Source: Bacteroidales bacterium
GTDB lineage: Bacteria; Bacteroidota; Bacteroidia; Bacteroidales; UBA7960
Length of the DNA: 42,889 nucleotides
Assembly: GCA_003567625.1 (NCBI GenBank)
Contig: PWZB01000148.1
Location: 1 to 42,889, forward strand
Direction of reading: 5' to 3'
Shown piece after piece: positions 9,521-15,021 of this stretch; positions within the stretch are counted from its first letter, which is position 1; every line of letters begins with the position of its first letter. The notes under the pieces were generated by a model. It searched no databases and was not told the DNA's origin. It saw nothing but the letters and a program-made list of their open reading frames with translations. A program made the position numbers and the translations under genes.

Positions 9521-9908
9521 CCTTAATATGTATTTCGCAAATACTCACCACTTAAATTAAAAAAACAAACCTCAAAATAATTAAAACATAATAATTATGA
9601 AAGTATTTTTTTGGTTAAGTGTAAATGTTGTTTGTCAAGTTGTTATAATGACTCTGATTTGATGTTAAATTAAATTGATCAAGACAGTTAAAAAGTTTTA
9701 GATTTCTTTTCTTGAAATAGCTTATTTTTTTCATTATATTTGTTTTTATGATAATATTAAAGTACAACATATAATACTTACATGCAGAAATAGTTCTTTT
9801 ACTTCGATAATCATTATTGTGAAAGAAAGTATTGTAAAGCATGATAATATTTTTATAGTTATAATTAATCAGAAAATATTTTTAATCGTAAAATAAAAGG
9901 AGAAAACT
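9521..9908. other. AT-rich leader region of FISUMP lipoprotein gene
   Basis: No gene is supported. The stretch is very AT-rich and holds the promoter at 9712-9742. From there a leader of about 160 nt runs to the ATG at 9909, which is long for this genome type. No riboswitch-like structure was recognised. Confidence 0.4.
9712..9742 (+). promoter_or_regulatory. Promoter candidate for FISUMP lipoprotein gene
   Basis: TTG at 9712-9714, a 20-nt spacer and TATATTTG at 9735-9742 fit the Bacteroidota sigma-A pattern. Confidence 0.5.
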
Positions 9909-10922
9909 ATGTTGAAAAAGAAATTTTGTTGGATTTTACCTTTATCAGTATTAAGCATATTTTTACTTATTACTTTCGGTTGTGAGGATGACACCAAATT
10001 AATATACAATCTGTCAGTTGAGGCTGATCCTCCGGGGGGGGGTATTGTTGAAGGCGGAGGTAATTATGAAGAAGGAGAGCAGGTGACACTTACTGCAGTT
10101 GCCAATGAAGGTTATGATTTTATTAACTGGATTGATGGCGGAGATGAAATTGTAAGTACTGAAAATGAATTTGTTTATACTATGCCGGGTCATGATGTTA
10201 CGCTGATTGCTAATTTTAGATTGGAAGACGGTATTACCGGCACAGTGACAGACATTGACGGTAATGAGTATAAAACGGTTACGATTGGGGGCAAAGAATG
10301 GATGGCAGAAAATCTGAGAACAACCACGTATAACGATGGTACGGAAATTCCTTCGGGTTTATCTGATGGTGAGTGGGCAGAGACAGATGAAGGCGCCTAT
10401 GCCGTTCATCCCTACGCAGACGTTGAAGGTATTGACTCCGAGGCTGAAATGATAGATGCTTATGGGAAAGTATACAACTGGTATGCAGTTGTTGATACAA
10501 GAGATCTATGTCCTGAAGGATGGCGTGTGCCGAGTGAATATGAGTGGACGCAGTTAACCGATTACCTGATTGATAATTACGATGATATTACAAGCAGTAA
10601 TTTAGGTAACAAGCTGAAATCTTGTCGTCAGGATGGCTCTCCCCTGGGAGGCGAATGTGACACCAGGGAACATCCGAGATGGAACGGGCATAGCACTCAT
10701 TATGGAACTGATGATTTTGGCTTTTCCGCTCTTCCGGCTGGTATACGTGAAGACGATGGACACTTTCCCCACAATATTGGGTTTTTTGCAGCTTGTTGGA
10801 CTGCTACCGGAGTTGGTGCAGAATATGCATATGTCAGGAGCGTATTGTATGATTCCGGCAGCTTTGATGATGGTGGAACAGAGAGAGAGACAGGATTGTC
10901 GGTACGTTGTGTAAGAGATTAA
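9909..10922 (+). CDS. FISUMP-domain lipoprotein with InlB-like repeat (copy 1)
   Basis: 337 aa. A lipoprotein signal ends at Cys25 (LLITFGC). Residues ~35-105 form a divergent InlB-B-type 'bacterial repeat' (GNYEEGEQVTLTAVANEGYDFINW... ending in TLIANF). Residues ~110-337 are a FISUMP domain: DIDGNEYKTVTIGGKEWMAE, NLRTTTYNDG, the GKVYNWYAV block, CPEGWRVPS and the terminal GLSVRCVRD. Such proteins are anchored outside the inner membrane, often on the cell surface; their function is unknown. A clear Shine-Dalgarno-like aaaggag sits 6 nt before the ATG, unusual in this window. A run of nine G at 10034-10042 lies in the coding sequence. A close paralogue is at 35398-36435. A strong terminator follows. 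Confidence 0.85.
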   Translation: MLKKKFCWILPLSVLSIFLLITFGCEDDTKLIYNLSVEADPPGGGIVEGGGNYEEGEQVTLTAVANEGYDFINWIDGGDEIVSTENEFVYTMPGHDVTLIANFRLEDGITGTVTDIDGNEYKTVTIGGKEWMAENLRTTTYNDGTEIPSGLSDGEWAETDEGAYAVHPYADVEGIDSEAEMIDAYGKVYNWYAVVDTRDLCPEGWRVPSEYEWTQLTDYLIDNYDDITSSNLGNKLKSCRQDGSPLGGECDTREHPRWNGHSTHYGTDDFGFSALPAGIREDDGHFPHNIGFFAACWTATGVGAEYAYVRSVLYDSGSFDDGGTERETGLSVRCVRD

Positions 10923-10972
10923 GGTGCGTCTAAAAATTAAATAATTTAATGTTTACGTATGATAAACATCTT

Positions 10973-11000
10973 CCCGGGGCTTCTACCCCGGGTTTTTTTT
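10973..11000 (+). terminator. Rho-independent terminator after FISUMP gene
   Basis: A perfect 7-bp GC stem cccgggg/ccccggg (10973-10979 and 10986-10992) with a 6-nt loop is followed by eight T residues. It lies about 50 nt after the stop codon and is the clearest intrinsic terminator in the window. Confidence 0.9.
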
Positions 11001-11055
11001 ATGTGATTTTACCCGGAAGTTTCCTGATAAAACAACAACACCTAAATCGTAATAT

Positions 11056-11126
11056 AATGTGATTTTGATGATATTGTTGTCATGTAACACATAAAAAAGA
11101 AACTAATTTTACCTGAAAATCACATT
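11056..11126. promoter_or_regulatory. Inverted repeat before hipB remnant (likely operator)
   Basis: aatgtgatttt at 11056-11066 and aaaatcacatt at 11116-11126 are perfect 11-bp reverse complements, 49 bp apart, and the right arm ends just 3 bp before the hipB ATG. HipB-type repressors bind spaced palindromes in their own promoter, so this is a reasonable autoregulatory operator. It is kept although the gene is broken. Confidence 0.5.
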
Positions 11127-11129
11127 AAA

Positions 11130-11334
11130 ATGTTAGCAAAGAAATTAGGTGAAACAGTTAAATTGAAGAGAAAAGAGCTGGGCATTACCCAGCCTCACCT
11201 TGCAGAGTTGGCAAAAATCAGCACCAACAACATTGTATAAGCTGGAACGGGGCCAGGGTAATCCTTCCTTGAAGGTTTTAAACAATTTGACCGAAGTGCT
11301 GGGAATGGAACTGAAGCTTAAGGTTAAAAGCTAA
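11130..11334 (+). pseudogene. hipB-like XRE antitoxin, frameshifted
   Basis: The first frame encodes 36 aa (MLAKKLGETVKLKRKELG, then ITQPHLAELAKISTNN) and stops at 11238. In another frame the same helix-turn-helix continues from 11230 as TLYKLERGQGNPSLKVLNNL, then TEVLGMELKLKVKS, to a stop at 11332. Together they make a complete ~68-aa Cro/C1-type HTH typical of HipB antitoxins. The break sits at accaacaacatt, where one extra A explains the shift. A hipA start follows 15 bp later. The two halves are well preserved, so the mutation looks recent, unless it is a sequencing error or a programmed shift. Confidence 0.75.
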
Positions 11335-11348
11335 ATTTTAAAAGCAAA

Positions 11349-11444
11349 ATGAGAAAAGCAGCGGTATTCAGAAATGGCGTTCGTGCCGGCATCTTATCAG
11401 GGGAAAATAAAAACAAATATGTTTTCCGGTATGATGATTTTTAA
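11349..11444 (+). pseudogene. hipA toxin, N-terminal fragment
   Basis: 31 codons: MRKAAVFRNGVRAGILSGEN followed by KNKYVFRYDDF and a stop. This matches the N-terminal 'couple_hipA' subdomain of HipA kinases (pattern 'vyrNg..aG.L.e...g.y.F.Yd'). Full HipA proteins are about 400 aa, so the kinase domain is entirely missing. It begins 15 bp after the hipB remnant, in the normal hipBA order, and lies about 50 bp before the right copy of the 26-bp direct repeat. That position suggests the toxin was cut away when the island boundary formed. Confidence 0.65.
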
Positions 11445-11956
11445 GGATTAATTTAATTCCAATCTGAAAATCTTAATCCAGGAGGCATCCAAATATCCCG
11501 ACTTAATAATCAGCCACTTGCATGAATTATTTAAAAAACCCTTTCAATGACCCGGAATAATGATAATGTTGAAAATTATATAACATTTATAAAACCTTGC
11601 AAATGAAGGCTTTACGATTTTACTGCCATGTTTTTGCTGAAAATTTTTCCTAATTCGTCTTGTTTTTAAAAATATAAAAGTAATGTTTTGTACATTGCCC
11701 CACCGTTTGCAAATATAATGCCAGTTTTACGGAAATGACCTGTTAACAAAACACATATTTGTTTTATATGGCTTCGTGAAACCATCACGAAAAAAAACAG
11801 GTGAAGCGGTCAAATAAAGGACTGACCACCCATTATAAAAAAATCAGTTATAATATTTTAAATCAAACAAGTGGAGACCAGGACCCACTCCAAAAACGGG
11901 GCGAAATCCGAAAAGCCACATGAGTAGGAATAAACATAAATAATAAAATCAGACGT
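11445..11956. other. Gene-free stretch containing right island edge
   Basis: 512 bp without a supported gene. It contains the right direct repeat at 11497-11522. Beyond it the DNA is AT-rich and unremarkable apart from a small hairpin, ggtca/tgacc, near 11808-11827. Possible promoter sequences for the small lipoprotein at 11957 were not resolved. Confidence 0.4.
11497..11522 (+). repeat. Right copy of 26-bp direct repeat (attR-like)
   Basis: It matches 8466-8491, including the last five bases of tRNA-Pro, at 25 of 26 positions. The sequences on both sides differ from those of the left copy, as expected for a recombination core rather than a larger duplication. Confidence 0.65.
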
Positions 11957-12283
11957 ATGAAAAAAAAGATGTTAGTATTTGGAACGTTTTTGATCACCGC
12001 ACTGTTTTTTATAGGCTGTGCAACAGAAACAGAAAGAGACATAAACAAAATGGCTGGTTACATGTGTGAGTTAGCGGATCTTAATGAAAGAGCCATGGAT
12101 GGTGAAGATGTTGAAGAAGAACTTTATAAGTTAATTGACGAAATAGAGGCTCTTGAAAAGGAAATGGAAAAGAAATATGAAGATGAAGAAGAGGATGAAG
12201 AAAGGGAAAAAGAATTGGAAGAAAAGCTGAAACAAGCACTGATAGACGAAGGTTGTTGGGAGTTTTTTGAGGATATATATTAA
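11957..12283 (+). CDS. Small acidic coiled-coil lipoprotein
   Basis: 108 aa. The lipoprotein signal ends at Cys21 (LFFIGC). After it comes a predicted helical segment, and residues ~55-95 are extremely rich in Glu and Lys (for example EKEMEKKYEDEEEDEEREKE), as in a charged coiled coil. Two further cysteines, one near residue 35 (MCELADL) and one near 100 (GCWEFFE), could form a disulfide outside the inner membrane. I do not recognise a family. It starts just outside the tRNA-Pro island and stands alone, with a strong hairpin 35 bp after its stop. It reads as a real gene because of the clean signal and lipobox. Confidence 0.7.
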   Translation: MKKKMLVFGTFLITALFFIGCATETERDINKMAGYMCELADLNERAMDGEDVEEELYKLIDEIEALEKEMEKKYEDEEEDEEREKELEEKLKQALIDEGCWEFFEDIY

Positions 12284-12317
12284 TTACTTTTCTAATTAAC
12301 CCCCAATTTTTTAATAT

Positions 12318-12356
12318 CCAAAACTGTTTTTCGGGCAACCCGAAAAACAGTTTTGG
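12318..12356. terminator. Perfect 18-bp hairpin after small lipoprotein gene
   Basis: Bases 12318-12335 are the exact reverse complement of 12339-12356, with a CAA loop. There is no strict T-run after it (ggttcttta), but T-rich DNA lies within the arms. It lies 35 bp after the lipoprotein stop, so a terminator is the simplest reading. The perfect arms also fit a REP-like or mobile hairpin. Confidence 0.55.
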
Positions 12357-12676
12357 GTTCTTTATCTCATACATAATCCGGTATGGTTCGATTTGCCAAA
12401 CAACCATAACGTTAGTTTTGGCTTTGGTAAAATGTTTTTTTAACAATAAAAAATATATTGCAAATAAAATAACAGCCAAATCCATAGGATCAAGAAAAAT
12501 TCCGGAACAGAGCCTCCATATACGAATCGGCTGTCGTTAATATTTTTCTCAATAATAATAACGGTGTTTTTACAGCTTCCCGTTGCGCATTCACCACATC
12601 GATCAACCAACTAATAACCTGTATCTCATCCTAAAAAAGTTTCTTACTTTTGCGTCTGATAAATCAACTTATATAA
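12357..12676. other. Intergenic region before amgK-like gene
   Basis: 320 bp without a convincing gene. An open stretch of 46 codons exists on the minus strand around 12490-12630 but lacks a start and a recognisable family. The plus-strand promoter box at 12645-12652 lies at its end. Confidence 0.35.
12645..12652 (+). promoter_or_regulatory. -7 box for kinase-RapZ fusion gene
   Basis: TACTTTTG followed by C matches TAnnTTTG and lies 24 bp before the ATG at 12677. No clear TTG is seen 19-21 nt further upstream. Confidence 0.4.
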
Positions 12677-14125
12677 ATGGCCACAAACTCAAAACCCGCA
12701 CAAATCCTCACAGGATTATTCAAAAAATGGAAGGGAGAAATTCCTGGCAAGATTGTTGAACTTCCGGCATCGGGCTCGGATAGAATATATTACAGAATAC
12801 ACTTTGGTAACGACTCAGTAATCGGTGCATATAATCCAAACATAAATGAAAACAATGCCTTTTTGGAGTTTACACGCCATTTTACCGAACATGGTTTGCC
12901 GGTGCCATCATTACTTGCCGTGAACGAGCCGGCTGACAGCTATTTGATAACGGACCTGGGCAACACAACCCTGTTCTCACTTCTGCCCCATCAATTAAGC
13001 CAGGTAGAGTTCCCACAGAATGTTATTAATATTTACAAAAAAACACTTGAATGGCTCCCTAAAATACAAGTCGTAGCAGGCAAAGACCTGAATTATTATG
13101 TATGTTTTCCGCGAAAAGTTTTTGACTCGCAATCTATGGCATGGGACCTGAACTATTTCAAATACTTTTTTCTGAAATCAGGCGGCATCCCTTTTGATGA
13201 ACAAAGGCTTGAACATTACTTTGGCACATTGATAAAATGGCTTGATAAAGCGCCTGCCGAATTTTTCATGTCCAGGGATTTTCAATCGCGCAACATAATG
13301 GTTATTGGCAATGAGCCATGGTTTATAGACTACCAGGGCGGCAGAAAAGGCCCCCTGCAATATGATGTGGCTTCACTGCTGTTCGACGCAAAAGCCAATA
13401 TACCGTTCAGCCTGAGGAAAGAACTGCTGGACTATTACCTTAAACAGCTCGGAAAGTATATTGATGTTGACTATGACCACTTCATAGAGTACTATTATGG
13501 CTTCGTACTGATAAGGATCTTACAAGCCTTGGGCACGTATGGGTTCAGAGGATTTCATGAGAAAAAACCTTTGTTCTTGAAAAGTATTCCATATGCACAA
13601 AATAACCTCGCATGGCTTATTGAACAAAACCTCTTCCCTGAAAACCTGCCACACCTGAAAACTATAGCTGAGCAAATAATTGATGCCAGACAGTTTCAAA
13701 AATACAGGAAAGAAAGTCATAGTGACTCTCAATTGAGAGTAGCAGTCCGTTCCTTTTCATACAAAAAAGATATTCCGGTTGATTTAAGCGGTAATGGCGG
13801 AGGGTTTGTCTTTGACTGCAGGGCCCTGCCAAACCCGGGAAGACTCGAAAAGTTCAAAAACAAATCGGGCAAAGATAGAGCCGTTATCGAATATCTTGAA
13901 AAAGAACCGGAAGTAACCGGTTTTATAGACATGACATCAAAACTTGTAATGGCATCGGCAAAAAATTATATTGAAAGGGGCTTTACAAACCTGATGGTAA
14001 GCTATGGCTGTACCGGAGGACAACACCGGTCGGTATATTGCGCCGAAAAACTTGCAAAAATTATTGCCCAACAGCTTGATGTTATCATTGATCTGGAACA
14101 TGAAGAGGAAGATATAACGTTTTAA
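12677..14125 (+). CDS. AmgK-like sugar kinase fused to RapZ C-terminal domain
   Basis: 482 aa, two domains. Residues ~1-335 are an aminoglycoside-phosphotransferase-fold kinase like AmgK: catalytic loop MSRDFQSRNIMV (Asp201, Asn206; a Ser replaces the usual His of HRD) and metal-binding Asp218 in WFIDYQGG. AmgK phosphorylates MurNAc/GlcNAc at C1 in peptidoglycan recycling. Residues ~353-482 match the RapZ C-terminal domain: RSFSYKKDIP, VFDCRALPNP and GCTGGQHRSV near Cys445. In E. coli that domain senses glucosamine-6-phosphate and binds regulatory RNA. The N-terminal P-loop half of RapZ is absent. A MurU-like gene follows 40 bp later, which strongly supports the recycling role. That the RapZ domain senses amino sugars here is inference. 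Confidence 0.85.
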   Translation: MATNSKPAQILTGLFKKWKGEIPGKIVELPASGSDRIYYRIHFGNDSVIGAYNPNINENNAFLEFTRHFTEHGLPVPSLLAVNEPADSYLITDLGNTTLFSLLPHQLSQVEFPQNVINIYKKTLEWLPKIQVVAGKDLNYYVCFPRKVFDSQSMAWDLNYFKYFFLKSGGIPFDEQRLEHYFGTLIKWLDKAPAEFFMSRDFQSRNIMVIGNEPWFIDYQGGRKGPLQYDVASLLFDAKANIPFSLRKELLDYYLKQLGKYIDVDYDHFIEYYYGFVLIRILQALGTYGFRGFHEKKPLFLKSIPYAQNNLAWLIEQNLFPENLPHLKTIAEQIIDARQFQKYRKESHSDSQLRVAVRSFSYKKDIPVDLSGNGGGFVFDCRALPNPGRLEKFKNKSGKDRAVIEYLEKEPEVTGFIDMTSKLVMASAKNYIERGFTNLMVSYGCTGGQHRSVYCAEKLAKIIAQQLDVIIDLEHEEEDITF

Positions 14126-14165
14126 TGACGTCTGAAATATGTTATTATTAATTAAACAATCATTC

Positions 14166-14903
14166 ATGAAAGCAATGATACTCGCTGCGGGATACGGAAA
14201 AAGGTTAAAGCCTTTGACCGACACAAAGCCCAAAGCTTTGATTGAGGTTGCCGGGAAACCTATGCTGCATTGGGTAGCAGAAAAGCTTGTCAATAACGGT
14301 TTTGACCGGATAGTTATAAATGTGCACCATCATGCTTCTATGATAAAGCAGGCTGTAAAAAAGCTGCCTTTCAAGGCCGAATTCATTATTTCGGATGAAG
14401 AAGATCGTTTGCTCGGTACCGGGGGCGGATTGCTAAAGGCAAAAAAATACCTCTGCGGCAGCGAACCCTTCCTTGTCTATAATGTAGACATAATAAGCAA
14501 TATTAACCTGCAGGGAATCTATTCATCTCATTTAAAACAAGGTTGTATTGCCACACTGGCAACATCCGTAAGGGATTCATCAAACTACCTGCTCTGGCAT
14601 AATAACAAGCTGGTGGGGTGGGAACATATTGAATCGGGAAAAAAAATAATTGCAAAAAATACAACAGAAATGCCGTTAAGAAAAGCTTTTAGCGGTATTC
14701 ACGTTATCAGCCCCCGGATATTCGACCTTGTTAAAGAAAGCGGAAACTTTTCAATAATCAACGTCTATCTGGAACTTGCAAAAGAAAAAGAAATTTTTTC
14801 CTTTGACCATGACCATAAATATTGGTTTGACCTGGGCACGGTTGAAAAAATAAGAAATGGTGAAAAAGTAATAACAAAAAATCATTATATTTTTGTCCAA
14901 TGA
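14166..14903 (+). CDS. MurU-like sugar-1-phosphate nucleotidyltransferase
   Basis: 245 aa. The N-terminus MKAMILAAGYGKRLKPLTD is the nucleotide-binding signature of the GT-A nucleotidyltransferase fold, followed by TKPKALIEVAGKPMLHWV, the GTGGGLLKA loop and NVDII (metal-binding Asp). In Pseudomonas, MurU turns MurNAc-1-P into UDP-MurNAc; the kinase directly upstream would supply the MurNAc-1-P. An in-frame ATG at 14139 would add nine residues (MLLLIKQSF) but places nothing conserved before the signature, so 14166 is chosen. The pair forms an AmgK-MurU operon. A mannose- or glucose-1-P nucleotidyltransferase is the alternative, less likely given the neighbour. Confidence 0.85.
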   Translation: MKAMILAAGYGKRLKPLTDTKPKALIEVAGKPMLHWVAEKLVNNGFDRIVINVHHHASMIKQAVKKLPFKAEFIISDEEDRLLGTGGGLLKAKKYLCGSEPFLVYNVDIISNINLQGIYSSHLKQGCIATLATSVRDSSNYLLWHNNKLVGWEHIESGKKIIAKNTTEMPLRKAFSGIHVISPRIFDLVKESGNFSIINVYLELAKEKEIFSFDHDHKYWFDLGTVEKIRNGEKVITKNHYIFVQ

Positions 14904-15021
14904 AAGATACTTGTTGACGGGTAACGGGTGACGAGAGGAACAGGTATATAGTATAAGGCACAAATAAGGGTTAAGAGCCTGTTAACCCATAAACCTGTCA
15001 CCTATAAACCTAAAAAAACGC

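Larger units (their letters stand above)
8471..11522. mobile_element. Degraded tRNA-Pro-associated accessory island
   Basis: About 3.05 kb bounded by the 26-bp direct repeat at 8466-8491 and 11497-11522. Inside are a 3'-truncated IS110-type transposase with its upstream noncoding region, one FISUMP lipoprotein gene with its own promoter and terminator, a frameshifted hipB and a short hipA start. Three of four genes are broken, and no recombinase likely to have moved the island is left. This suggests an old integrated element that has decayed by internal deletion. Recombination between repeats formed some other way is the alternative. Confidence 0.5.

Noticed and set aside
9345..9551. 68-codon minus-strand frame upstream of the IS110 transposase
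   Set aside because: Cys-rich random-looking product in a region better explained as the IS left end; no start signals.
12081..12485. 134-codon minus-strand frame over the small lipoprotein and its hairpin
   Set aside because: Overlaps a gene with a clear lipobox, and its product has no recognisable domain; the frame runs through the hairpin.
12490..12630. 46-codon minus-strand open stretch (DEIQVISWLIDVVNAQREAV...)
   Set aside because: Reads somewhat like protein but has no start codon, no family match and lies at the promoter of the next gene; too weak to call a pseudogene.
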